Shown here: piece after piece, positions 7,136 to 14,884 of the stretch
Position numbering within the stretch: the stretch's first letter is position 1
Layout: each line of letters starts with the position of its first letter
NCBI GenBank assembly: GCA_937913075.1
Contig: CALEPU010000025.1
Coordinates: forward strand, 1-20,613
DNA from: an uncultured Clostridia bacterium
GTDB lineage: Bacteria > Bacillota > Clostridia > Christensenellales > CAG-138
Length of the DNA stretch: 20,613 bases
Reading direction: 5' to 3'
Notes under the pieces: model-generated
Databases searched by the model: none
What the model saw: only the letters and a program-made list of their open reading frames with translations
Told to the model about the DNA's origin: nothing
Program-made: the position numbers and the translations under genes

Positions 7136-9097
7136 ATGAATTCCGTCGTCCGCTTTGTGCATGACAACTGCATACAGCTTAAAAACAGCGATATGTCGCT
7201 CGGCGATATCTACCGCATTTCGTTTGCTTTCCCCGAAAAGATAATGGCGGAGGAGTCCCACGCCGTTTCGATAAAGAGCTACACCTATGGCGAGGTGCAG
7301 AAGCTTATCGAGAGGGCAGCTTGCGGCATTCGTTCAAAATGCTCATCCAATGAACCTCGCGGTCGGTTTATTGGGCTTTACTCTCAAAACAGTGTCGAGT
7401 GGATAGTCCTATTTTGGGCTATCCTCAAAAGCGGAAACAAGCCCTATCTGATCAATCTGATGCAGCCGAGAGAGTTTACTGCCGAGATTTTGTCGGCCCT
7501 TGACTGCGATACAGTTATATTTACAGGCAGCGCTCCGAATATCGCCTCGAACGAGCTATCATATGGCGAGCTTATGACGGAAGCGGGGACAGGGGAGACC
7601 GCCGTCTTTTCTGATACGGCAAACGCCTCAGTAGCGTTCGGCAACGAGATCGCACTCACAACAAGCGGAACGACCCTCAAAAAGAAGATCTGCATCTACA
7701 CCGGCCGTGAGATATCGCTCCAAATACTAAACTGCGAGCAGATATTGAAGGTCAACCGGGAGATGCGCGCTTTTTATCACGGCAGTCTGAAAATGCTCAT
7801 GTTCCTGCCGCTGTATCACATATTCGGTCTTGAAGCCGGCTATCTCTGGTTCTGTTTCTTCGGTGTAACATTCGTTTTTTTGCCCTCGCTAACGCCTGAC
7901 GCTATACTGCACACAATACGCCGCCATGAGGTCACTCACGTATTCGGCGTACCTCTTTTATGGCACAGCGTTGAAAGGGCCGTCGAGCGCGAGCTCGCGT
8001 CAAGAGATGACAAGACAAGGAAAAGATTTGAGAAGGGGATCGGTCTTTCCATCCGTCTGCAAAGCATAAGCCCATGGCTGGGCAAGCGGTTTGCCTCCCG
8101 CGCCTTCCGTGAAGTGCGTACGAGGTTGTTTGGCGACAGCATCCGCTTCTGCATTTCGGGTGGAAGCTATTTAAAGGACAGCGCGTTGAGGCTCATAAAC
8201 GGCATTGGCTATCCTCTTTACAACGGTTACGGCATGACCGAGATCGGCATTACCTCGGTAGAGCTTTCAAGACGGGCGGACAGGCGAACGGAAAACTCCG
8301 TCGGCAAGCCCTTCGGCTCAGTACGATACGAGCTTGACGAATGCGGGCATCTATTGGTCAGCGGCGAGTCCTTATGCAAAAGGCTGATCATAGACGGCGT
8401 CCCGCAGGGCGCCGGCGATAAATTCGACACCGGCGATATAATGACACGCGATAAGCGCGGCAGATATTACATCTGCGGCAGAGCTTCCGACCTTGTTTTC
8501 GGCGCATCGGGTGAAAAGCTCAATCCCGACTTTGCCGAAAAGGCTTTTGAGCTTCCGAACGCATCCGCGTTCTGCGTGCTCGGCGACCGCGGCAATTCAA
8601 AATTAGAACTTCTCGTTCAGCTCCCCACCACGCTATTAGGCCTCCAGCGCCGGCGCATAGCGGAAGCGGTTAAGCTCTGCAACGATAAGCTTCCGCAGGC
8701 TTACCGCGTCGCAAAGGTTTATTATACCTACGACCACATAATGAATGATGGAGAGATCAAGGTCAGCCGCGCCTTCCTCCGTAAGGGGATAGATGACGGC
8801 AGCATTAGGCTCTTTGACAGCATTGAGGCCGCAGCAGATACGAGGGATAGCGTCGATACCGAGATAAAGCTTATATTGCGCGAGCTTATCGCAAGCGTGC
8901 TCTGCATAGACGAGGCGTCGATTTCTGACGACGCGCATTTTATTCACGACCTCGGCGGATCTAGTCTTGATTATCTTACGCTTATAAGCGAGATAGACAA
9001 CCGCTTCGGCATAACTATGGATTTTGAGTCCGACGGCTTTGGCTACACGCTTAGCGATATGGCTGAGGGCGTACAGGAGAGAATATGTCGGCTATAA
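7136..9097 (+). CDS. Acyl-AMP ligase with C-terminal acyl carrier domain
   Basis: A 653-residue fusion. Residues of about 20-560 are an ANL-superfamily adenylating enzyme: the phosphate loop TSGTTLKKK (176-184, degenerate because the usual glycine after TT is Leu), YGMTE at 365-369, the ribose-binding DTGD at 431-434, and the C-terminal lysine K542 within GEIKVSR that catalyses adenylation. Residues of about 575-653 are a phosphopantetheinyl carrier domain with HDLGGSSLDY, attachment Ser610. The enzyme should activate a carboxylic acid, most likely a fatty acid given its neighbours, as acyl-AMP and load its own carrier arm, or transfer to CoA or free ACP. There are no condensation or ketosynthase domains, so it is not a classical NRPS or PKS module. 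No good Shine-Dalgarno is seen. Its 3' end overlaps the acyltransferase gene by 13 nt, suggesting coupled translation and stoichiometric partners. Confidence 0.88.
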   Translation: MNSVVRFVHDNCIQLKNSDMSLGDIYRISFAFPEKIMAEESHAVSIKSYTYGEVQKLIERAACGIRSKCSSNEPRGRFIGLYSQNSVEWIVLFWAILKSGNKPYLINLMQPREFTAEILSALDCDTVIFTGSAPNIASNELSYGELMTEAGTGETAVFSDTANASVAFGNEIALTTSGTTLKKKICIYTGREISLQILNCEQILKVNREMRAFYHGSLKMLMFLPLYHIFGLEAGYLWFCFFGVTFVFLPSLTPDAILHTIRRHEVTHVFGVPLLWHSVERAVERELASRDDKTRKRFEKGIGLSIRLQSISPWLGKRFASRAFREVRTRLFGDSIRFCISGGSYLKDSALRLINGIGYPLYNGYGMTEIGITSVELSRRADRRTENSVGKPFGSVRYELDECGHLLVSGESLCKRLIIDGVPQGAGDKFDTGDIMTRDKRGRYYICGRASDLVFGASGEKLNPDFAEKAFELPNASAFCVLGDRGNSKLELLVQLPTTLLGLQRRRIAEAVKLCNDKLPQAYRVAKVYYTYDHIMNDGEIKVSRAFLRKGIDDGSIRLFDSIEAAADTRDSVDTEIKLILRELIASVLCIDEASISDDAHFIHDLGGSSLDYLTLISEIDNRFGITMDFESDGFGYTLSDMAEGVQERICRL

Positions 9098-9747
9098 ACG
9101 AACTGTTAAGATACTTTGCCATCATTACCGGCTGGCCGCTGTACAAGCTCGTTTTTAAAACGAGGATCTATTATGAGGATGAGATCGGAAAGGAAAACCG
9201 CAAAATACGCGGAGCGGCGCTCATCGTCTCAAATCATTTCAGCGGTCTCGACTACATGATAACGCTCTTCCACTATTTCGGCCGCAAGGTTTACGTCATA
9301 ATGCTGGAGGAGGTTTTTAAAAAATCTGCATTCCTGCGTTGGTCGATAAAAATAATCGGCGGAATTAGGGCAGACAGGGATATCAAAAGGATGCGCTTTA
9401 TGGACGAAGGTGTAAAGGTGCTGCGCATGGGCAAGCTTTTGCAAATATATCCTGAGGCTCACAACACCACGGACGGGCTAATGCACGGGTTCAAGCCCAG
9501 TTACGTTTTAATTGCTCTGCGTGCTGACGTGCCTATTGTTCCGCTCATAGTTGACGGACAGTACGGTATAAAGAAGCGTGCGCACGCCATTATAGGCAAG
9601 AGCATAAGGCTCGGCGATCTGTGCCCCACGTCCGATCCAACGCGGGAGCAGATAGAGTATCTCAACAACGTAGTACACGATAAGGCGATGGAGCTGAAAG
9701 CATTGCTCGACAAAAAGATACTTGAAGAAAAGGAGGCAAAGCGATGA
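9085..9747 (+). CDS. PlsC-type lysophospholipid acyltransferase
   Basis: A 220-residue member of the PlsC/LPLAT acyltransferase superfamily. Motif I is present as NHFSGLD, giving the catalytic pair His51 and Asp56 (HX4D). Motif III, normally FPEGTR, is here YPEAHN (122-127), so the Gly and Arg of the acceptor-phosphate loop are replaced; the conserved proline-containing VPIVPLIVDG block of motif IV follows. A hydrophobic N-terminal helix (about residues 8-22) and basic surface fit peripheral membrane binding. It would esterify a lysolipid or similar alcohol using an acyl thioester, plausibly the acyl carrier domain made by the gene it overlaps. AGGAGAG at 9075-9081 lies inside the preceding gene. 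The end overlaps the next start as ATGA. The altered motif III hints at an acceptor other than lysophosphatidic acid, but that is inference. Confidence 0.87.
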   Translation: MSAINELLRYFAIITGWPLYKLVFKTRIYYEDEIGKENRKIRGAALIVSNHFSGLDYMITLFHYFGRKVYVIMLEEVFKKSAFLRWSIKIIGGIRADRDIKRMRFMDEGVKVLRMGKLLQIYPEAHNTTDGLMHGFKPSYVLIALRADVPIVPLIVDGQYGIKKRAHAIIGKSIRLGDLCPTSDPTREQIEYLNNVVHDKAMELKALLDKKILEEKEAKR

Positions 9748-10742
9748 TGTCGGCGCAGTTCCCTTGCGGCATTTCAGCCGCTCCGCTCATGAGCGGGCTC
9801 AACATTACGCTCATAGTCTTGGGCGCTCTTTTAGTGCAGTACGCAATATTCGTTATCCTCGGCTCATACATCGTATTCGCCATAGTTTTGCGCCGCGGGA
9901 ACAAAAATAAGTGGACGAGGCAATGCTCCTTTCCCGATGATCCGCAGCAGCGCATAATGTATGCCGTGGGAGCGGAGTGGGCGCAAGCCAACGCCTCTTG
10001 CAAAAAGGATCTGCATATAGTAAACGAGGGCTTGAATTTATATGCCGAATACTATGATTTCGGCTCGGAAAGGACCTGTGTCATCGTCCCCGGCAGGACG
10101 GAGGGGCTCTGCTACGGCTATTATTTTGCAAAGCCCTATCATGAGCTCGGCTTCAACATTCTGACCATAGACCAAAGATCGCATGGGCTCAGCGACGGGA
10201 AATACAACACACTCGGCTTCAACGAGCACCGCGATCTCATCGCATGGAGCAGGTATCTGCACGACGAGCTCGGCACGAAAAGCATATATCTGCACGGTAT
10301 CTGCATAGGTTCCGCCTGTTCGCTCTATGCAATGACGAGTGAAGACTGCCCTGATTATATCATCGGCATGACAGCGGAGGGCATGTATGCCAATTTCTTC
10401 GAGAGCTTCGTTCAGCACGCAAAAGAAAAGCACAAAAAGAGCATGCTCGTATTGAATTTATCAAATCTTTGGTTCCGCCTTTTCACTCACTGTAATATGA
10501 AAAAGGGACCCATTGACGTTATATCCTCGTACAAAAAGCCGCTCCTCATGCTGCACAGCCGCGAAGATTTCTACTCGCTTCCCGAGCGGGCCGAGGCGCT
10601 TTATGCCGCCTGTGGGAGTGATATAAAACAGCTTGTCTGGTTCGAGCACGGCGCTCACTCAATGCTGAGGATCACGGACACCGCAAAATACGACGCTTCC
10701 ATCAAGGATTATATGTCGGCCCGCTTTGGATTTGAGGGTTGA
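9744..10742 (+). CDS. Membrane-anchored alpha/beta hydrolase with cysteine nucleophile
   Basis: A 332-residue alpha/beta hydrolase-fold protein with one long N-terminal hydrophobic segment (about residues 18-50), then a hydrolase domain on one side of the membrane. The strand-turn-helix elbow reads HGICIGSA, so the usual GxSxG serine is Cys187. The other triad members look intact: Asp275 in HSREDFY and His305 in HGAHSM. IDQRSHGLSDGKYNTLG at about 148-164 is the typical family segment before the elbow. A cysteine nucleophile is known in dienelactone hydrolase and may favour acyl transfer or thioester chemistry over hydrolysis. AGGAGG at 9731-9736 serves the ATG at 9744, which overlaps the acyltransferase stop (ATGA); the adjacent ATG at 9747 is an equally possible start. 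It is the last gene of the lipid block. Substrate unknown. Confidence 0.85.
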   Translation: MMSAQFPCGISAAPLMSGLNITLIVLGALLVQYAIFVILGSYIVFAIVLRRGNKNKWTRQCSFPDDPQQRIMYAVGAEWAQANASCKKDLHIVNEGLNLYAEYYDFGSERTCVIVPGRTEGLCYGYYFAKPYHELGFNILTIDQRSHGLSDGKYNTLGFNEHRDLIAWSRYLHDELGTKSIYLHGICIGSACSLYAMTSEDCPDYIIGMTAEGMYANFFESFVQHAKEKHKKSMLVLNLSNLWFRLFTHCNMKKGPIDVISSYKKPLLMLHSREDFYSLPERAEALYAACGSDIKQLVWFEHGAHSMLRITDTAKYDASIKDYMSARFGFEG

Positions 10743-10767
10743 CACTGTCCCTATGTTAGATTAAAAT
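10739..10767 (+). promoter_or_regulatory. Predicted vegetative promoter of leuS
   Basis: A consensus TTGACA (10739-10744) and TAAAAT (10762-10767) are separated by exactly 17 nt. The -35 hexamer overlaps the stop codon of the hydrolase gene. AAGGAGA at 10787-10793 then serves the leuS ATG. The leader is too short (about 28 nt of RNA) for a T-box. Confidence 0.8.
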
Positions 10768-10800
10768 TTAGTGATGATTTAAAATCAAGGAGATAAAACC

Positions 10801-13209
10801 ATGGCTGCTGACAGATACGACCATATCGCCGTTGAGCAAAAATGGCAGAAGGTATGGCAGGATGCGCATTGCTTCGAGGCAAAGGAGGATCATTCTCTTC
10901 CCAAGTACTATGCGCTGATAGAGTTCCCTTTCCCCAGCGGAGCAGGTCTGCACGTCGGGCATCCGCGCCCTTATACCGCGCTTGACGTTATCGCAAGGAA
11001 GAAGAGGCTCGACGGGTACAATGTGCTTTTCCCCATCGGCTACGACAGCTTCGGTCTGCCGACCGAGAACTACGCAATTAAGACGGGCGAGCATCCCCGC
11101 AAGGTTACGGAGCGCAACATCTCCGTTTTCCGCCGTCAGATGCAGATGCTCGGCTTCAGCTTTGATTGGACAAGGGAGCTTTACACCTCCGACCCCGAAT
11201 ATTACCGCTGGACCCAATGGATATTCCTCAAACTGTTCGAAAAGGGGCTTGCATACAAGGCGGAGCTGCCCATAAACTTCTGCACCTCATGCAAGGTCGG
11301 TCTTGCAAACGAGGAGGTCATCGACGGTACCTGCGAGCGCTGCGGCGCGCCTGTCGTGCGCATCACCCGCAGCCAGTGGATGCTCAAAATAACCGAGTAT
11401 GCCGACAGGCTCATTGACGATCTTGACAAGGTCGATTTTGTCGAGAGGGTCAAGACCTCTCAAAAGAATTGGATAGGAAGGAGCACCGGCGCGGAGGTCG
11501 CCTTCGCGATTGAAGGTTACCCTGAAGGGCTCAAGATCTATACCACAAGGCCCGATACGATGTTCGGAGCAACTTATATGGTAGTAGCCCCCGAGCATCC
11601 GTTAGTAAACACGCTTCATGACAGGATCGAGAATATGGATGAGGTGCTTGCCTACCGTGAGCAGGCTGCAAGGAAATCCGATTTTGAAAGGAGCGAGCTT
11701 GCCAAGGAAAAGACCGGCGTTCCGCTCAAGGGCGTATATGCAATTAATCCTGTAACGGAAAAACCCATTCCCGTTTGGATCTCCGATTACGTACTTATGG
11801 GCTACGGCACCGGCGCTATTATGGCGGTACCGGGGCATGATACGAGGGACTGGGAATTCGCAAGGAAATTCGGTCTGCCCGTCGTCGAGGTCGTCGCAGG
11901 CGGAGATATCGAGAAGGAGGCGTTCACCGATTGCGAAAAGGGCGTTATGGTGAACTCCGGTTTCCTCAACGGTATGCAGGTTGAGGAGGCGAAGGCGGCT
12001 ATCATTACCTTCCTTGAAGAAAAGGGCATCGGTCATAAAAAGACCAATTACAAGCTGCGTGATTGGCTCTTCTCCCGTCAGCGCTATTGGGGCGAGCCTA
12101 TACCGCTCGTCTTCTGCGACAAATGCGGCTGGGTACCGCTGCCTGAGAGCGAGCTGCCTCTGACGCTTCCCGAGATAGAGGATTATAAGCCTGCCGACGA
12201 CGGCTCCTCCGCATTAAAGCGTGCGACCGATTGGATACACACGACCTGCCCGCACTGCGGCGGTCCCGCTGAGCGCGAGATAGACACCATGCCAAACTGG
12301 GCCGGTTCGAGCTGGTACTTCCTGCGGTATTGCGATCCACACAACGACAAGTGCCTTGCCGACAAGGAAGCGCTTGACTACTGGATGCCCGTCGATTGGT
12401 ACAACGGCGGTATGGAGCATACGACGCTGCATCTTTTGTATGCAAGGTTCTGGCATAAATTCCTCTATGATATCGGCGTTGTCAGTACTCCCGAGCCCTT
12501 TATGAAGCGCACGAGCCACGGTATGATACTGGCAGAGGACGGTCGCAAGATGTCCAAGAGCTTCGGCAACGTGATAAATCCGGACGATCTTTGCAAGTCG
12601 CTCGGCGCTGATACGGTTCGCCTATACGAGATGTTCATCGGCGCTTTCGAGCAGACTATCCCATGGAGCACCACAGGCGTTATGGGCTGCCGCCGCTTCC
12701 TTGACCGCGTTTGGAGAATGCTCGACATGGTCAAGGGGGAGGGGGAGCGCAGCGAGATGCGAGCCTCGCTCCACGGATGTATCAAGAAGGTCACTGAGGA
12801 TATCGAGAAGATGAAGTTCAACACCGCTATCGCGGGACTGATGAGCTTTGTCAACGACGTCTACTCAAACGGCAGCATAACCAAGGACGAAATGCGCACT
12901 CTCCTCATACTCCTCGATCCCTTCGCACCGCATATCGCAGAGGAGATGAACGAGCAGCTCGGCTTCGAGCCTCTCTACAACGCGCGTTGGCCCAAGTGGG
13001 ATGAGGCTGCACTCGTTAAAAACGAGCAGGAGCTGGGCATTCAGGTCAACGGCAAGCTGCGCGCAAGGATGACGGTACCCGCCGATATCCCCGCTGATGA
13101 GCTGCAAAGCCTCGTGCTCGCAAATCCCGATCTTGCTCAGTGGTTGGAGGGCAAGACCGTCAGAAAGTTCATCGCCATTCGCAACATAGTCAACGTAGTC
13201 GTTGCCTGA
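10801..13209 (+). CDS. leuS: Leucyl-tRNA synthetase
   Basis: An 802-residue class I aminoacyl-tRNA synthetase that charges tRNA-Leu with leucine in the cytoplasm. Visible landmarks: HVGH at 51-54 (HIGH motif) in PFPSGAGLHVGHPRPYT; a Cys4 zinc-binding insert, CTSC and CERC, at about 161-182; the CP1 editing domain with YTTRPDTMFGATYMVVAPEH from about residue 247; the leucine-specific insert with CPHCGG; and KMSKS at 583-587. The C-terminal anticodon-binding domain and the terminal extension ending in VRKFIAIRNIVNVVVA are complete. Length and order match bacterial LeuRS. It has its own promoter and terminator, so it is separate from the lipid block upstream. No T-box leader is present, unlike many Firmicute leuS genes. 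Confidence 0.97.
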   Translation: MAADRYDHIAVEQKWQKVWQDAHCFEAKEDHSLPKYYALIEFPFPSGAGLHVGHPRPYTALDVIARKKRLDGYNVLFPIGYDSFGLPTENYAIKTGEHPRKVTERNISVFRRQMQMLGFSFDWTRELYTSDPEYYRWTQWIFLKLFEKGLAYKAELPINFCTSCKVGLANEEVIDGTCERCGAPVVRITRSQWMLKITEYADRLIDDLDKVDFVERVKTSQKNWIGRSTGAEVAFAIEGYPEGLKIYTTRPDTMFGATYMVVAPEHPLVNTLHDRIENMDEVLAYREQAARKSDFERSELAKEKTGVPLKGVYAINPVTEKPIPVWISDYVLMGYGTGAIMAVPGHDTRDWEFARKFGLPVVEVVAGGDIEKEAFTDCEKGVMVNSGFLNGMQVEEAKAAIITFLEEKGIGHKKTNYKLRDWLFSRQRYWGEPIPLVFCDKCGWVPLPESELPLTLPEIEDYKPADDGSSALKRATDWIHTTCPHCGGPAEREIDTMPNWAGSSWYFLRYCDPHNDKCLADKEALDYWMPVDWYNGGMEHTTLHLLYARFWHKFLYDIGVVSTPEPFMKRTSHGMILAEDGRKMSKSFGNVINPDDLCKSLGADTVRLYEMFIGAFEQTIPWSTTGVMGCRRFLDRVWRMLDMVKGEGERSEMRASLHGCIKKVTEDIEKMKFNTAIAGLMSFVNDVYSNGSITKDEMRTLLILLDPFAPHIAEEMNEQLGFEPLYNARWPKWDEAALVKNEQELGIQVNGKLRARMTVPADIPADELQSLVLANPDLAQWLEGKTVRKFIAIRNIVNVVVA

Positions 13210-13218
13210 TATAAATTC

Positions 13219-13252
13219 AAGGGAGCCCGCTGTTTAGGCATCGGCTCCCTTT
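13219..13252 (+). terminator. Terminator-like hairpin after leuS
   Basis: AAGGGAGCC (13219-13227) pairs with GGCTCCCTT (13243-13251), a 9-bp stem with a 15-nt loop that begins 10 nt after the leuS stop. Only a TTT run follows, then GC, so termination may be partial and leave read-through into the next gene, which has no clear promoter of its own. Confidence 0.65.
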
Positions 13253-13276
13253 GCTTGACCCATATACGGAGGAACA

Positions 13277-13915
13277 ATGGCAAATCATACCGCTGCCGAG
13301 CGCGAGAGGATCGCAAAGCGCCGCAAGCGCGAAAAGCTGCTTATAGAGGCGTTCTGTTTCGTGGCTATTGCGATATTCATAGTGCTTTCAAGCCGCCGCA
13401 ACGCCAAGCTTGCCGCGCAGGAGGCGGAGGCATTGGCTGCCCCGACCGTTGACCCTTATCTTGACGATCAGCGCGTTATATATATCCGCCGATTTTCCTC
13501 TGAGGGGTATCTTGTTGCCAACGACGCCGTGAGGCTTTCTTTAACCGAAAGCGACGGCAGCGCCGTACAGCTTATTGCATATGAGTCGGGCGGAGCGCTT
13601 TGCGTCAAATACCGCTTTGCTTTCAAGTGCAGGGAAAGCTCCTCGGGGTCGGCGCTTTTCCCTTCAATCGATTTATCGACCGAAGAGCCTGCGCCGGAGC
13701 TTTCATCCTATGCGGAGAACGCCGTAAGATATCTTGCTCCTCTGCTTGGTGACAGCAGCTCTGCCGCAGTTATTGCAAAGCTTGAGGATGCGCTTTTGAC
13801 CTTATATGACGATCCTTCGGGCAAATGCGCCTTCGTCATAGGCGTATATAGCGTGAACGTCGTATATTCGTCTGCGGAGGGCATGGTCACCGTTACGGCT
13901 TTGCCATCGGCTTAG
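13277..13915 (+). CDS. Hypothetical single-pass membrane protein
   Basis: I do not recognise a family. The 212-residue protein has a very basic, cytoplasm-favouring N terminus (residues 1-22, rich in Arg and Lys), one hydrophobic helix at about 23-41 (LLIEAFCFVAIAIFIVLSS), then a soluble remainder of about 170 residues predicted to lie outside the cell. The outer part alternates short beta-like stretches (IYIRRFSSEGYLV, AVQLIAYESGGALCVKYRF) with acidic, Ser/Ala-rich linkers, and has two cysteines. The topology is that of a membrane-anchored extracytoplasmic domain. GGAGG at 13268-13272 precedes the ATG by 4 nt. It may be read through from leuS past a weak hairpin. No terminator is visible after it. 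Function unknown. Confidence 0.75.
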   Translation: MANHTAAERERIAKRRKREKLLIEAFCFVAIAIFIVLSSRRNAKLAAQEAEALAAPTVDPYLDDQRVIYIRRFSSEGYLVANDAVRLSLTESDGSAVQLIAYESGGALCVKYRFAFKCRESSSGSALFPSIDLSTEEPAPELSSYAENAVRYLAPLLGDSSSAAVIAKLEDALLTLYDDPSGKCAFVIGVYSVNVVYSSAEGMVTVTALPSA

Positions 13916-13923
13916 CTCCACAT

Positions 13924-13969
13924 TATATTCTGAGCGATCTAACAGTGTATATTCTGAGCGATCTAACAG
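13924..13969 (+). repeat. Two-copy direct repeat upstream of the ECF promoter (candidate operator)
   Basis: Two identical 22-bp copies, at 13924-13945 and 13948-13969, lie in tandem with a 24-bp period (2 bp between them). Each holds a partial dyad of the form CTG-N3-GATC-N3-CAG. The second copy ends 6 nt before the -35 hexamer of the S-component promoter. The position and dyad fit a regulator binding site, possibly two dimers on nearly the same helix face (24 bp is slightly over two turns). Confidence 0.8.
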
Positions 13970-13975
13970 CGGCTC

Positions 13976-14004
13976 TTGCAATATACAATAAAATGATGTA
14001 TAGT
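13976..14004 (+). promoter_or_regulatory. Predicted promoter of the ECF S-component gene
   Basis: TTGCAA (13976-13981) and TATAGT (13999-14004) are 17 nt apart. A strong ribosome site AAGGAGG (14018-14024) follows, 9 nt before the ATG. The tandem 22-bp repeat sits directly upstream. Confidence 0.75.
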
Positions 14005-14033
14005 TCGCATATCATATAAGGAGGTTAATTTAT

Positions 14034-14870
14034 ATGGACTCTTCCTATGCTTCCCGTAAAAACACCACCCGTACCGTAATAGGTCTCGGTCTTTTGACCG
14101 CCATAGTTGTAGTGTTGCAGTTTATAGGCGCTACTATAAGGTTCGGCACCTTCTCGGTTTCGCTCGTGCTGATGCCCATTGTCGTCGGCGCTGCACTTTT
14201 CGGTGTGTGGGCCGGTGCGTGGCTCGGTCTTGTCTTCGGTATAGTTGTTCTGCTCTCCGGTGACGCCGCAACCTTTATGGCGATCAACCCCTTTGGCACG
14301 ATCGTTACCGTCATTTTAAAGGGCGTGCTCGCAGGCGCCTGCTCCGGTCTCGTCTATACCGGTCTTGCAAAGCTTTTCTCCAAAAACAACGCAACCGAGC
14401 GTTTTGCCACTATTGCCGCAAGCTGTCTTATGGCCGTAGGCGGCGGCGCATGCTTTGGTTACGGTCTGCATCTCAAAAATACGATATTTGAAGACGCAGA
14501 TGAGGCCGCTGCGATGGCGAGATCCGGCAAATTCTGCATAATATTCGGCTGTATACTTGCAGTTGTAGGCATCGCGCTATTGATTTATGTGCTTATAAAG
14601 AAGCCCGATCTTGATATATCCGCCGCGGTCTTCGTATCCGCCGCTGTCTGCCCGATAGTCAATACCGGCATATTCCTTCTCGGCTGCCGCCTTTTCTTCT
14701 TTGATACTATAAAGGAGTGGGCGGGCGGTACCGACGTAGGTACTTTTATGATAGTCGGTCTTGTCGGGCTGAACTTCATTTTTGAGCTTGCGGTAAACCT
14801 CATACTGAGCCCCGCAATTGTAATGATCATCCGTTACGGCGAAAAGAGCTTCGGTGCTTCCCGCAGGTAG
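14034..14870 (+). CDS. ECF transporter S component (substrate-binding membrane subunit)
   Basis: A 278-residue, strongly hydrophobic protein resembling the substrate-capturing S component of energy-coupling factor vitamin transporters. S components bind one vitamin or metal and dock on a shared EcfA-A'-T module to import it. The first helices (about 14-35, 40-62 and 64-83), with the small-residue-rich TAIVVVLQFIGATIRFG and VVGAALFGVWAGAWLGLVFG, are typical of the family; further helices lie near 88-110, 124-146, 165-187, 194-216 and 236-262. It is longer than common S components (about 180-210 residues) because of the added segment around residues 120-190. No ECF ATPase or T subunit is adjacent, so it would use a module encoded elsewhere (group II arrangement). 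The substrate cannot be named; the repeat ahead of its promoter suggests dedicated regulation. A terminator follows. Confidence 0.82.
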   Translation: MDSSYASRKNTTRTVIGLGLLTAIVVVLQFIGATIRFGTFSVSLVLMPIVVGAALFGVWAGAWLGLVFGIVVLLSGDAATFMAINPFGTIVTVILKGVLAGACSGLVYTGLAKLFSKNNATERFATIAASCLMAVGGGACFGYGLHLKNTIFEDADEAAAMARSGKFCIIFGCILAVVGIALLIYVLIKKPDLDISAAVFVSAAVCPIVNTGIFLLGCRLFFFDTIKEWAGGTDVGTFMIVGLVGLNFIFELAVNLILSPAIVMIIRYGEKSFGASRR

Positions 14871-14884
14871 TTCGTCAATATGTC

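Noticed and set aside
7136..9097. NRPS or polyketide biosynthetic cluster
   Set aside because: A single adenylation-carrier protein is present, but no condensation, ketosynthase or thioesterase modules accompany it; the neighbours fit lipid metabolism better.
13924..13969. CRISPR array
   Set aside because: Only two copies with a 2-bp gap are present, and there are no spacers of normal size and no cas genes nearby.
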